A stretch of 64,000 nt of DNA, from positions 13,990-77,989 of the forward strand of contig QHUS01000073.1 in assembly GCA_003222035.1 (NCBI GenBank), given 5' to 3'. This document shows, one piece after another, positions 44,339 through 52,821 of this stretch. The stretch's first letter is position 1. Each line of letters starts with the position of its first letter. This DNA comes from Gemmatimonadota bacterium. GTDB taxonomy: Bacteria > Gemmatimonadota > Gemmatimonadetes > Gemmatimonadales > GWC2-71-9. The notes beneath the pieces were generated by a model. That model was not told where the DNA came from, made no database searches, and worked only from the letters and a program-made list of their open reading frames with translations. Both the position numbers and the translations under genes were made by a program.

Positions 44339-45421
44339 CTATGCGGCCGGCAACCCGAACGCCTCGCGCACCGCGCGCTCGCCGAGCGCCGCGATGCCGG
44401 TGGCATCGAGCACCCGGCCTTCACCGTCGAGCGTGTGGACGCCAGCCAACCCCTGGACCCGCCCTGCCACGACGGCCACACGCTTGTTCGCGCCCTGCGC
44501 CCGCCGTATCACCTCTCCCGACGCCTTCCCGACGAGCGATGTCTTGTCGAACGTCCCCTCACCGGTGATCACCAGATGCGCATTAGCCAGGGCGGCGTCG
44601 AAGCCCACCCGTGCCAGCACCCAGTCCGCCCCGCCCGTCAGTTCGGCCTTGGCGAAACACGCCAATCCGGCCCCGAGGCCACCCGCCGCACCGCCTCCCG
44701 GAACCGTCGCGAGCTCGGGTCGTCCGTGCCGGGCCATCACCTCGGCCAGCCGCTCTAATCCGCGGGAGAGCAGCTTCACGCTTTCGGCGCCCGCTCCCTT
44801 CTGCGGACCGAACACCGGCGCCGCCCCTTGCGGCCCCACCAGAGGGGTCGTGACGTCGGCGAGCGCGACCACGCGCGCCGCAAGGCCCCATCCCCCGTGG
44901 AAGTCGGCGAGGTGCGCCAAGGAACCACCCCCCTCCGGGAGCGGCGCCCCCGTGGCGTCCAAGAACGCCCAACCAAGCCCGCGCCCGGCACCCGTACCGC
45001 CGTCGACCGTGGCGGAGCCGCCCAAACCCACGACGACCGTCTTGGCACCGCGCTCGACGGCCTCCCACACCAGCTCGCCGACGCCCCGGGTCGTTGCCCG
45101 CAACGGGTCGAGTTGCTCGGGCGTGAGGAGGGCAATGCCGCACGCCGACGCACTCTCGAGAATCGCGGTTTCCGGGTCGAGCCACCCGACTTCGCCGGGC
45201 ACTGGCTCCCCCAAGGGCCCGGAGACCTCGATGCGTTCGCGGAGCGACGCCGGCGCCAGCACGGCGTCAAGCAAGCCGTCGCCACCGTCAGAAATTGGAC
45301 ACTGAAGCACCGTGGCGTCCGGGACAGCCCGCCTGGCGCCAAGTGCAAGCGCATCAGCCACTTGGCGTGGTCCCAGTGTGCCCTTAAAGGCTGCTGGGGC
45401 GATGAGGATTACCTGCGCCAT
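44339..45421 (-). CDS. Glycerate 2-kinase (GlxK/GckA class I family)
   Basis: A 360-residue enzyme phosphorylating D-glycerate to 2-phosphoglycerate. Family elements: [44 protein letters not shown], the PQKGAG loop and [16 protein letters not shown] 45421 lies 5 nt after a CATAAT box (45427-45432 on the complement), suggesting a leaderless transcript. It feeds glycolysis together with pyk. Confidence 0.93.
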   Translation of the reverse strand: MAQVILIAPAAFKGTLGPRQVADALALGARRAVPDATVLQCPISDGGDGLLDAVLAPASLRERIEVSGPLGEPVPGEVGWLDPETAILESASACGIALLTPEQLDPLRATTRGVGELVWEAVERGAKTVVVGLGGSATVDGGTGAGRGLGWAFLDATGAPLPEGGGSLAHLADFHGGWGLAARVVALADVTTPLVGPQGAAPVFGPQKGAGAESVKLLSRGLERLAEVMARHGRPELATVPGGGAAGGLGAGLACFAKAELTGGADWVLARVGFDAALANAHLVITGEGTFDKTSLVGKASGEVIRRAQGANKRVAVVAGRVQGLAGVHTLDGEGRVLDATGIAALGERAVREAFGLPAA

Positions 45422-45544
45422 GCTGCATTATGCTCTAAAGTGTGCATTTTGCGGCAATGATAATGACTGTGCCTGGAGCTATGTGCCGACGTGACGGTCG
45501 TTACTATGCGGGCACCGTTCTTGCTGAACAACGGGCAGCTATCT

Positions 45545-45632
45545 CTGTCCAGGGCAAACCGCCGGCGACGGCGGGGCGCAAAGCCAAGGGGTCTCAGTAG
45601 TTCGAGACAGCCCGGCTGCCGGAGGTTGGCAG
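45545..45632 (+). ncRNA. Cyclic-di-GMP-I (GEMM) riboswitch aptamer, orphan
   Basis: The two invariant GEMM strands are present in order: CAGGGCAAACC (45550-45560), a short stem with GGCGAC, then GGCGCAAAGCC (45574-45584), followed by a hairpin (GTCTC at 45591-45595, GAGAC at 45604-45608) and the closing CAGCCCGGCTGCCGGAGG. These match the c-di-GMP-I family as I know it. It lies on the plus strand in a 316-bp gap between two minus-strand genes (glycerate kinase and ypdA), so there is no gene downstream on its strand. The rest of the gap holds the two hairpins listed next and an AT-rich stretch at 45422-45470. Confidence 0.88.
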
Positions 45633-45664
45633 CGGCCCCACGCCCTGATCAGAGCGCGGGGCCG
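45633..45664 (+). terminator. Candidate expression-platform hairpin after the GEMM aptamer
   Basis: CGGCCCC (45633-45639) pairs with GGGGCCG (45658-45664), extended by CGC/GCG inside a mismatch, with a CCTGATCAGA loop; TTCGTTT follows. Placed right behind the aptamer, it could be the ligand-controlled terminator. Confidence 0.55.
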
Positions 45665-45737
45665 TTCGTTTGGCCCCCCGAGCAACGGATTGTCTCGCTC
45701 GCATCGGGTTCTAGGGCGCACGATGTCGAGCAGGCGA

Positions 45738-46736
45738 TCACCCCTCAGGGGAAACTCTGGGGGGTTTGCTTTTGATATGCCCGCAGATCCGGCCCCCGTG
45801 CTCCCGCCCGTTCTCGATGAAGATCTTGTTCGCGTCGAACCCGGAGGCCAGCACCCCGGCGATGTACACCCCGGGCACGTTCGTTTCCATCGTCTCGGGC
45901 GTATGCCGAGGGATGCCCGTCTTTTCGTCCACCGCAACACCGATGGACCGCAGCAACGCCAGGTCCGCGGTATACCCGGTGAGTGCCAGCACGAAGTCGG
46001 CGGGAATCCTTTCCCCATCACCGTCGGGGTCGCGGCGCACGACCACCTCCGCGGGAGTGATCTCGACGACGCGGCTGCACCACCGGACCGCCACCCGTCC
46101 CTCTTTGACGCGATTCGTGATATCGGGCAGAATCCAGGGTTTCACCCCGCGATCAAACTCACCGAGAAAATGCACGATGCTCACCCGGGCGCCGACCCGG
46201 CACAGCTCGAGCGCCGCCTCGACCGCACTGTTGCCCCCGCCCACGATGACGACTCGCTGCTGCCAATAGGGGTGGGGCTCGACGTAGAAGTGGGACACAT
46301 GCGGGAGATTCTCGCCGGGGACGCCGAGCACGTTCGGCGACTCGAAGTAGCCCGTTGCCAAGACGAGGTTGCGGCTCCGGATCTTCTCGGGCTCGGCGCT
46401 TCCAGGGTGCCGTGCCACCAGCTCGAACCCATCGCCCGCCCGAGCCACCTGGCCGACCGTGTGGTACTGACGGACGTCGAGCTCGAAATGCTCGGCGACC
46501 TTCCGATAGTAGGTCAGGGCTTCGCGCCTCGTGGGCTTGTCCCCCGCGGTCACGAACGGCACCCCGATCTCGAGTTTGTCGGCAGTCGAGAAGAACTGCA
46601 TGTACAACGGATAGCGCGTGAGACTCGCCGCGACCGGTCCCTTATCGAATAACGAGCAGCCCAAATGGGCGCGCTTGGCCGCTACGCCAACCGCCAGCCC
46701 GCAGGGCCCGGCACCGATGACAGCGAGATCGAGCAT
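45738..46736 (-). CDS. ypdA: YpdA-type FAD/NADPH bacillithiol disulfide reductase
   Basis: A 332-residue flavoprotein: FAD motif VIGAGPCGLAVG, NADPH motif VVIVGGGNSAVEAAL, and VPGVYIAGVLASG near the C-terminus. YpdA/Bdr reduces bacillithiol disulfide in Firmicutes and relatives; whether this organism makes bacillithiol is not shown here. ATG 46736 is used. Its final ten codons overlap the plus-strand terminator of the riboswitch RNA. Confidence 0.85.
   Translation of the reverse strand: MLDLAVIGAGPCGLAVGVAAKRAHLGCSLFDKGPVAASLTRYPLYMQFFSTADKLEIGVPFVTAGDKPTRREALTYYRKVAEHFELDVRQYHTVGQVARAGDGFELVARHPGSAEPEKIRSRNLVLATGYFESPNVLGVPGENLPHVSHFYVEPHPYWQQRVVIVGGGNSAVEAALELCRVGARVSIVHFLGEFDRGVKPWILPDITNRVKEGRVAVRWCSRVVEITPAEVVVRRDPDGDGERIPADFVLALTGYTADLALLRSIGVAVDEKTGIPRHTPETMETNVPGVYIAGVLASGFDANKIFIENGREHGGRICGHIKSKPPRVSPEG
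45740..45776 (+). terminator. Intrinsic terminator ending the GEMM transcript
   Basis: ACCCCTCAG (45740-45748) pairs with CTGGGGGGT (45757-45765) around a GGGAAACT loop, followed by TTTGCTTTTG. This is a canonical plus-strand terminator. It overlaps the last codons of the convergent ypdA gene. With the aptamer it would define an RNA of roughly 250-300 nt. Confidence 0.75.
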
Positions 46737-46749
46737 CAACGCGCCACTG

Positions 46750-48030
46750 TCACGTCACTTCGATGATCTGGTCGCGATGGCTGCCCACGCTTACGTACTC
46801 GATCGGCGCGTGCGCCAGGTCCTGGAGTCGATCCAGATACGCGCGGGCGGGTGGGGGCAGGTCGGCCAATCGGCGTACGTGACTTAGCGATTTCTGCCAC
46901 CCGGGGAGCGACTCGTATACCGGTTCCACGCGCGCCAGGCGCTCCACTTCGGCGGGCATGGCGTCCAACGATTCGCCAGCGCAGCGGTACCCCACACAGA
47001 CAGGGATTTCGGAGAACGAATCGAGGACATCGAGCTTGGTGACAGCGAGGCCCGTGAGCCCATTCACGCGCACCGCATAGCGAACGACCACCGCATCGAA
47101 CCAGCCGCAGCGGCGTGGCCTTCCGGTGGTCGCGCCAAATTCGTCCCCCAGCTCGCGGAGTCGCTCGGCTACGGCGGGCGCCGCTTCGGTGGGGAGGGGC
47201 CCGTTGCCCACACGCGTCGTATACGCCTTCACCACGCCCAGCACCGCGTCGATCGCCGTGGGACCGATCCCGGCCCCCACCGCGGCGCCGCCGGCGGTGG
47301 TGTTCGAGGAGGTGACATAGGGATAGGTGCCGTGATCCACGTCGAGGAGCGCGCCCTGCGCTCCTTCGAGCAGCACGGACTCGCCGCGCTCCAGAGCCTC
47401 CCAGACCGCGCGCCCGGCGTCCACCGCCAGCGGCAGCAACCGGGGTGCCAGCCGCTCGAGCAATTGCACGTGCTCAGCGGGGTCTGCCCGTTCGGCGGCG
47501 CCGAGCAGGCCGAGGATCTCGTTGGCCGCCTGGACGCGAGCGCACACGAGCTCCTTGGCCCGGCCCAGGTTCCGCAGGTCGCCCACGCGGATGCCGCGGC
47601 GTCCGTACTTGTCCTCGTACGTAGGCCCGATGCCCCGCCCCGTCGTGCCGATCTTCTCTCTCGTCTCACGTGCCCGATCGAGCAGTTTGTGGAGCGGGAG
47701 GGTGAGGTGGGCACGGTCGGACACATAGAGCTTGTGCTCCGTGCGGATTCCGCGTTCGGTCAGCGCATCGAGCTCGGTGAACAGGGTTTCGGGATCGAGC
47801 ACGACGCCGTTCCCGACCACGCAGACGGCGCCCTGGATGATCCCCGAGGGAATCTGGTGCAGCACGAACTCTCCGGCGCCCGTGTGCACCGTGTGCCCCG
47901 CGTTCGCCCCGCCCTGGTAGCGCACGACCAGGTCGGCGCGCTCGGCGAGCACATCGACGATCTTGCCCTTGCCTTCGTCGCCCCATTGAGCGCCCACGAC
48001 GACGACGCAGTGAGTTTTCGGTCCGAACAT
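46750..48030 (-). CDS. purA: Adenylosuccinate synthetase
   Basis: A 426-residue GTP-dependent ligase joining IMP and aspartate, first step of AMP synthesis. Motifs: GAQWGDEGKGKIVD (P-loop), GGANAGHTV, GRGIGPTYEDK, EGAQGALLDVDHGTYP and TTGRPRRCGW. ATG 48030 has GGGGAG 2-3 nt upstream and a terminator just before it. ypdA follows after 13 bp. Confidence 0.97.
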   Translation of the reverse strand: MFGPKTHCVVVVGAQWGDEGKGKIVDVLAERADLVVRYQGGANAGHTVHTGAGEFVLHQIPSGIIQGAVCVVGNGVVLDPETLFTELDALTERGIRTEHKLYVSDRAHLTLPLHKLLDRARETREKIGTTGRGIGPTYEDKYGRRGIRVGDLRNLGRAKELVCARVQAANEILGLLGAAERADPAEHVQLLERLAPRLLPLAVDAGRAVWEALERGESVLLEGAQGALLDVDHGTYPYVTSSNTTAGGAAVGAGIGPTAIDAVLGVVKAYTTRVGNGPLPTEAAPAVAERLRELGDEFGATTGRPRRCGWFDAVVVRYAVRVNGLTGLAVTKLDVLDSFSEIPVCVGYRCAGESLDAMPAEVERLARVEPVYESLPGWQKSLSHVRRLADLPPPARAYLDRLQDLAHAPIEYVSVGSHRDQIIEVT

Positions 48031-48040
48031 GGCTCCCCAG

Positions 48041-48066
48041 CAAAAACGCCCCGCAAGCGGGGCGTT
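48041..48066 (-). terminator. Intrinsic terminator upstream of purA
   Basis: On the minus strand, AACGCCCCGC and GCGGGGCGTT form a 10-bp stem with a TT loop, followed by TTTTG. It ends the transcript of the M28-peptidase cluster and leaves purA to its own promoter, or read-through. Confidence 0.85.
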
Positions 48067-48108
48067 GGAGTATCCTCCGAGGGAAGCTAGACCCCGAGGC
48101 GTCGGCCG

Positions 48109-49062
48109 TCAACGCGCCGATTCCCCACCCTGAAGGGTGGGCTCGGCCGTCACGACGTTGACGCGTACCGCGGCGGCGACTCCCCGGGCCACTTCCCGCG
48201 CGCCGTCCAACGTCAAGCGGTCGGCAGAATCGCGCGGCGTATGAACGAGTCGCGCGGTGCGCCAATCGCCGCGCATGAGCGTGACACTCTCACGCGCTAC
48301 CCCGGCCAGGACCAGTCCGTCCACGAGGATCGGCAGCCACCGCGCCCGGCGCGCGCCGAGCATTGTGACCGCGCGGTCGACGAGGGGACCGCCGCGATGG
48401 ACCAACGCGATCGTCCGGCCGCGGTCGTCGATACCATCGAAGTTGACGATGCCGGTATCGGCGAAGAGGTTCGCCCGCTCGCGCGCGAGGGCTCGCGCGC
48501 CCAGCATGCCGTATTCCTCGGCGTCCGGGAAGAGCACCCCCACCGCCGCGGTAACGGGCAGGGCGTCCAGCGTGGCGAGTGCCGCGACCACGCCCGTCGC
48601 GTTGTCGACGGCACCAGCCGAACGATCGGTTACGCGGTTCACCGCGAGGAGCAGGACGCCCCCCAGGGTGGCGAACACCGCTACCAAGTCAGGCGTGCCG
48701 ACATGGAGGGCACCGGTCATCGCCCGTACCGCCGCGGCGAGCAGCTCCAGGGCGCCGAGCACGGCGAGGCCCGCTGCCGCGAGTCGCCCAGCCATGGAGA
48801 GCGGCTGGCCTTTGGAGTCGTAATGCGCCACCAGCCACGTCGTAACGCGGGCGCGCGGGCGGACCGCGATGAGGTTGACGCCTTCCAGCGGGACGCGACC
48901 GAGATGGTGCAGGTACGACCGGCCTGTGAAGCGGTGCTCCATGACCACGAGCCCACGGGCGCCGAGCTCCCGCTTGAGTCGCTCCCGGACCTGATGGTTG
49001 AGTGCCGTCCCCGTGCGGCGCGGGACCGCGAGGGCGGTGAGCAGCGCCCGATAATCCGTCAC
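48109..49062 (-). CDS. M28-family metallopeptidase with internal membrane helices
   Basis: A 317-residue zinc aminopeptidase-like protein. Metal ligands are visible: His in LVAHYDSKG, Asp in SAGAVDNATGV, the Glu pair in FPDAEEYGMLGA, Asp in VNFDGID, and His in VHTPRDSAD. Two hydrophobic helices (about residues 95-140) are inserted between the first His and Asp, which is unusual and would anchor it. GTG 49062 overlaps the DapA-like stop by 4 bp. Confidence 0.85.
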   Translation of the reverse strand: MTDYRALLTALAVPRRTGTALNHQVRERLKRELGARGLVVMEHRFTGRSYLHHLGRVPLEGVNLIAVRPRARVTTWLVAHYDSKGQPLSMAGRLAAAGLAVLGALELLAAAVRAMTGALHVGTPDLVAVFATLGGVLLLAVNRVTDRSAGAVDNATGVVAALATLDALPVTAAVGVLFPDAEEYGMLGARALARERANLFADTGIVNFDGIDDRGRTIALVHRGGPLVDRAVTMLGARRARWLPILVDGLVLAGVARESVTLMRGDWRTARLVHTPRDSADRLTLDGAREVARGVAAAVRVNVVTAEPTLQGGESAR

Positions 49063-49946
49063 GCGGCGACGAGCTTCGCCAGCCGCTCCCTGTCGGCGGG
49101 CGCGACAGGCGCCAGCGGCGCCCGAACCGGCCCACCGTAGAGCCCGCCGCCCACGGCGTCCATGGCGGCCTTCACACCAGCGGGCCCGAGCTTTCCCACA
49201 ATCTCGCGGTCCAGCGGTGCGAGCTCCTGCTGCAGGCGTCCCGCCCGCTCCCGGTCGCCCGCCCGGAAGGCGGCGTACACCTGGACACACAATGAGGCCG
49301 CGAAGCAGGCGACCGCGAGGATGCCGCCGTTACACCCGAGCTCAAGCGCCGTATACAAGAGGGAGCCGGACCCCACGAGGACCGACCATTGCGGAACCGC
49401 GTCGCGGTAAGCCGCAATATTCTTGGCGTCTCCCGACGAGTCCTTGACGCCCACGATGTTGCCGTGCGCCGCGAGCTGACGCAGCAGTCCCGCAGCGATC
49501 GGGAGGTGCGTGTACTTGGGGATGTTGTACACAAGGGTTGGTACGGGGCTCGCATCCGCAACCGCCCGATAGTAATCGGCCAGGGTGGCAGGCGCGATCG
49601 CGGCCGAGAAGTACGCGGGAGGTCGCACCAGCACGGCGTCCGCACCCTCGGCGGCGGCTGCCCGGCTCAGCGCCACCGCCTGCCGGGTGGACTCCGCGCC
49701 GGTTCCGGCGACGAGCCAGTGGTTGTCGGGGAGCACGTCGCGTACCCACGCGATCATCCGGCGCTGCTCGTCGGGATCGAGCAGGGCGGACTCCCCGGTC
49801 GAGCCAGCCACGACGACGCCGTCGAGCCCCGCTGCGACGAGGCGACTCACGTTGTTGCGGAGATGGACGGGGGCAACGTCCCCCGTGGCCGCGTCGAACG
49901 GCGTCGTGATGGGGGCCAGCACCCCCGCGAGCTGCGGCTCCGTCAC
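49059..49946 (-). CDS. Dihydrodipicolinate synthase family lyase
   Basis: A 295-residue TIM-barrel Schiff-base enzyme. Family signs: APITTPFD, VAGSTGESALL, PTLVYNIPKYTH with the catalytic Tyr, and VGVKDSSGD with the Schiff-base Lys. The family includes DapA, N-acetylneuraminate lyase and keto-acid aldolases; nothing nearby points to lysine synthesis, so the substrate is left open. GTG 49946 is used. Confidence 0.88.
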   Translation of the reverse strand: MTEPQLAGVLAPITTPFDAATGDVAPVHLRNNVSRLVAAGLDGVVVAGSTGESALLDPDEQRRMIAWVRDVLPDNHWLVAGTGAESTRQAVALSRAAAAEGADAVLVRPPAYFSAAIAPATLADYYRAVADASPVPTLVYNIPKYTHLPIAAGLLRQLAAHGNIVGVKDSSGDAKNIAAYRDAVPQWSVLVGSGSLLYTALELGCNGGILAVACFAASLCVQVYAAFRAGDRERAGRLQQELAPLDREIVGKLGPAGVKAAMDAVGGGLYGGPVRAPLAPVAPADRERLAKLVAA

Positions 49947-49953
49947 TGCTCGG

Positions 49954-51126
49954 TCACCGGCCGGGAGCGGCCTCCGCGGGGGCGGGGGGGGAGGGGGGGG
50001 GGCGGCGATGACGCAGCGTGCGCAGCTGCTGCTCCAAATCCTTCGGGTTCGCGGTCGCGGCGAGCGCCACCTCGAACGTGACGACGTCCTCCTCCACCAG
50101 CTCCAGCAGATGCTGGTCGAAGGTCTGCATGCCGTACTGGTCTCCCGCATCGCGGATGTAGTCATGGAGCTTGGACGTACGGTTCTCGTCCTTGATCAAG
50201 TCACGCACCCCTGCAGTACCGATCAGAATCTCGACCACGGGCACGCGTTTGCGGGCGTCGGCGCGCGGCAGCAGCCGCTGCGCCACGATGGCATGCAACG
50301 CCTCACTCAGCCGCAACCGGAGGATTTCCTGCTCCTCGGGCGGGAACATCGCGACCAGGCGGGTTACGGTGGTGACGGCGTCGGGTGTGTGGAGCGTCGA
50401 GATCACCAAGTGCCCGGTCTCTGCGGCCTTGAGCGCCGTGTCGATGATTCCCGGATCCCGCAGCTCGCCGATCAGAATGACGTCGGGATCCTGGCGCAGT
50501 GCGGCGCGCAGGCCTGCTGGAAAGTCGTCCACGTCCACGCCGATCTCGCGCTGCGTCACCGAGCTGTTGATGTCACGGTGCAGGAATTCGATGGGATTCT
50601 CGAGCGTGACGACGTGTTTGTTCTGGGTCTGATTGATGTGGTTCACCATGGCGGCCATGGTGGAGCTCTTTCCCGAGCCCGTCTCACCCGTCACCAGGAT
50701 CAGGCCGCGCTCCGCGGACGCGACGCTCGACAGAATCGCCGGCAGCCCGAGGGTCTCGAACGTCGGCACGTCGAACGGGATCACGCGCATCACGATCATG
50801 AACGACGAGCGTTGCCGCAGGATGTTCACGCGGAAGCGCCCGACCCCGGGCGTGCCCCACGAGCAGTCGTAATCGCGCAACCGGTCGAGGCGACTCCGGT
50901 CTTCCTCGCTGGAAATCAGGTGCTGGGCGATCGCCCTGGTCTGTTCCGGCGTGAGGCGGTGCTTCGTAAGGGGCAGGAGCTTCCCATCGATGCGCGCGCG
51001 GAACACGTCCCCGGCCTTGATGTGGACGTCGGACGCACCGCGATCGATTGCCGCCTTGATGATTTGCTCGATGCCGCGTTGCTGTCCGGCGGCGCTGGCG
51101 CGGCCGCCCTTGCCTCTCTCCTCCAC
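49954..51126 (-). CDS. pilT: Type IV pilus retraction ATPase PilT-like
   Basis: A 390-residue hexameric motor that disassembles type IV pili. Motifs: SDVHIKAG at the N-terminus, Walker A GETGSGKSS, ASP-box region DPDVILIGELRD, and the His box LVISTLHT. The C-terminal tail is Pro-rich (RRPPPSPPAP), from a G-rich tract in the DNA. GTG 51126 lies 1 bp past the preceding stop. No other pilus genes are in the window. Confidence 0.92.
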   Translation of the reverse strand: MEERGKGGRASAAGQQRGIEQIIKAAIDRGASDVHIKAGDVFRARIDGKLLPLTKHRLTPEQTRAIAQHLISSEEDRSRLDRLRDYDCSWGTPGVGRFRVNILRQRSSFMIVMRVIPFDVPTFETLGLPAILSSVASAERGLILVTGETGSGKSSTMAAMVNHINQTQNKHVVTLENPIEFLHRDINSSVTQREIGVDVDDFPAGLRAALRQDPDVILIGELRDPGIIDTALKAAETGHLVISTLHTPDAVTTVTRLVAMFPPEEQEILRLRLSEALHAIVAQRLLPRADARKRVPVVEILIGTAGVRDLIKDENRTSKLHDYIRDAGDQYGMQTFDQHLLELVEEDVVTFEVALAATANPKDLEQQLRTLRHRRPPPSPPAPAEAAPGR

Positions 51127-51127
51127 C

Positions 51128-52153
51128 TTAGTATCCGGCCTCCGGGTCGACCGTGTTGGCGAGCGGGGACCCTGCAAGATAGCGCCTGAGGTTCTCTACG
51201 ATCAGCCCCGTTTCGCGCTCCCAGAAGCGCGCCGTGACGGCGGCGACGTGGGGGCTCACGAGCACGCGCGGGTGACGCCAGAACGGGTGGCCGGCAGGCA
51301 GTGGCTCGACCCCGAATACGTCGAGCGCGGCGCCGCGTAGCCGCGAGGCGTCGAGCAAGTCGAGGAGCGCCGTTTCATCCAACAGCGACCCGCGAGAAAC
51401 GTTCACGACAATCGCATCGGGCGGCAGGCGCCCCAGCACTGTGCGCGTTACCGCGCCCACCGTTTCGGCGGTGTGCGGGGCGGCAATCACCAGGCAATCG
51501 CTCTCGGCGGCGAGTCGGAGCAGCTCTGCGGGCCCGCCGACCCAACGAACGCCCGGCGGCCCCCCGCGCGCCGGCCGGGCCCGTACACCCGCCACGCTCA
51601 TTCCGAGTGCGACCCCCCGCCGAGCGATAGCACTGCCGATGCCGCCCAGTCCGAACACCCCGAGCCGCAGCTCCGAGAGCTCGCGCACCGGGACCGCGAA
51701 ATCGGCGAATTCCGCCCACGCCCACCGGCCCGCAGTCTGAAACTCGCGCAGGCGGTCGAGGCCTCGAACGAAGTAACCGATCGCGGCGATCACCCAATCG
51801 GCGATTGGCTCGGCATGGACGCCGGCCGAGTTGGTGAGCACGATGTGGGTCCCCCGAAGATGCAGCAAGCTCGGACCGACACCCGCCGTCACGGTGTGTG
51901 CCCAGCGGAGCGAATCTCGGCCCGCCTCGACCACGCGGACCGGCACCACGTGTCCCAGGTAGATCTCGGCCCCGCAGACCGCCGTCACCGCCTCGGGCGT
52001 CCCAGGACCATCCGGTGCCGTCGGCGCGGCGACCTCGACCACATCCCACCCCGGTCCCAACGCTGCTCGGATGGTGGAGACGGCCGTCGCGGGCACCCGC
52101 CACGCGGCGTGCGGCGACGCGAGATCGACGACGAGTCGTCGGGCGGGGGTCAC
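51128..52153 (-). CDS. D-2-hydroxyacid dehydrogenase family protein
   Basis: A 341-residue NAD-dependent dehydrogenase. The Rossmann motif GVFGLGGIGSAIARR, then VVNVSRGSLLDE, ALDVFGVEPLP and VSPHVAAVTARFW with the catalytic His are present. The substrate (glycerate, phosphoglycerate or another 2-keto acid) cannot be fixed from sequence. GTG 52153 overlaps the MgtC gene by 4 bp. Confidence 0.9.
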   Translation of the reverse strand: MTPARRLVVDLASPHAAWRVPATAVSTIRAALGPGWDVVEVAAPTAPDGPGTPEAVTAVCGAEIYLGHVVPVRVVEAGRDSLRWAHTVTAGVGPSLLHLRGTHIVLTNSAGVHAEPIADWVIAAIGYFVRGLDRLREFQTAGRWAWAEFADFAVPVRELSELRLGVFGLGGIGSAIARRGVALGMSVAGVRARPARGGPPGVRWVGGPAELLRLAAESDCLVIAAPHTAETVGAVTRTVLGRLPPDAIVVNVSRGSLLDETALLDLLDASRLRGAALDVFGVEPLPAGHPFWRHPRVLVSPHVAAVTARFWERETGLIVENLRRYLAGSPLANTVDPEAGY

Positions 52154-52821
52154 TCGCCCGTAGAGACTGTCCGCACGCCAGGGTGATGGAGCAGGGCGAC
52201 CATGACTTCGTCGTGCAGCCGCTTCGGCCCGCTCAGCGTGAAGTCGATGACCATGTCGACGTTCTCGTGCCGGCTCGCCTGCCGCTCGATCTCGAGCCCC
52301 GTGCGCCGGACGACGGCCTCGAGATCGTCGAGCACGGTCGGATCGGGGCGGGCGTGTACCGATAAGGCGCTCCGCGTGGAGTGCCGCGCCACCAGCCGCT
52401 CGACGCGCCCCAGCCCCCGCAGCACCACGAGCACGAGCAGCGTGGTCCCCGCCGCTTCCCAATAGAACGCGCCGCCCAAGGCGACGCCGATGGCCGCGAC
52501 CACCCAGATCGTGGCCGCGCTGGTCAGCCCGACGACGGCGCCACGCGCATGCAGGATCGTCCCCGCGCCGATGAACCCGACGCCCGTCACGATCTGCGCG
52601 GCGATGCGCGTGGGATCGGCATTCCCGCCGGCCATGGTGATCGACAGTTTCGTGTAGAGCACCGACCCGATGCAGATCAGGATGTTGGTCCGGAGGCCCG
52701 CCGGCTTGCCTCCGAGCTCGCGTTCGAGGCCGATGGCCCCGCCGAACAGCGTCGCGAGAGACAGCTGGAGGAACATCTCCAGGCGGAACGTCTCGACGAT
52801 CTGCCGTGCCAGCTGCTGCAT
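52150..52821 (-). CDS. MgtC/SapB family membrane protein
   Basis: A 223-residue protein with about four membrane helices. It has the family core GGAIGLERELGGKPAGLRTN, VTGVGFIGAGTI and TSAATIWVVAAIGVA, plus an ACT-like C-terminal domain. MgtC proteins are linked to magnesium limitation and ATP-synthase control. It overlaps trpS by 1 bp and the dehydrogenase by 4 bp. Confidence 0.93.
   Translation of the reverse strand: MQQLARQIVETFRLEMFLQLSLATLFGGAIGLERELGGKPAGLRTNILICIGSVLYTKLSITMAGGNADPTRIAAQIVTGVGFIGAGTILHARGAVVGLTSAATIWVVAAIGVALGGAFYWEAAGTTLLVLVVLRGLGRVERLVARHSTRSALSVHARPDPTVLDDLEAVVRRTGLEIERQASRHENVDMVIDFTLSGPKRLHDEVMVALLHHPGVRTVSTGE

Noticed and set aside
45690-46652. A 320-codon plus-strand frame starting after the GEMM aptamer, as a possible riboswitch target
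   Set aside because: It is the antisense of ypdA, has no domain and lies behind a strong terminator.
49059-49946. Calling the DapA-family gene a lysine-biosynthesis dapA
   Set aside because: The family is broad and no lysine genes are adjacent.
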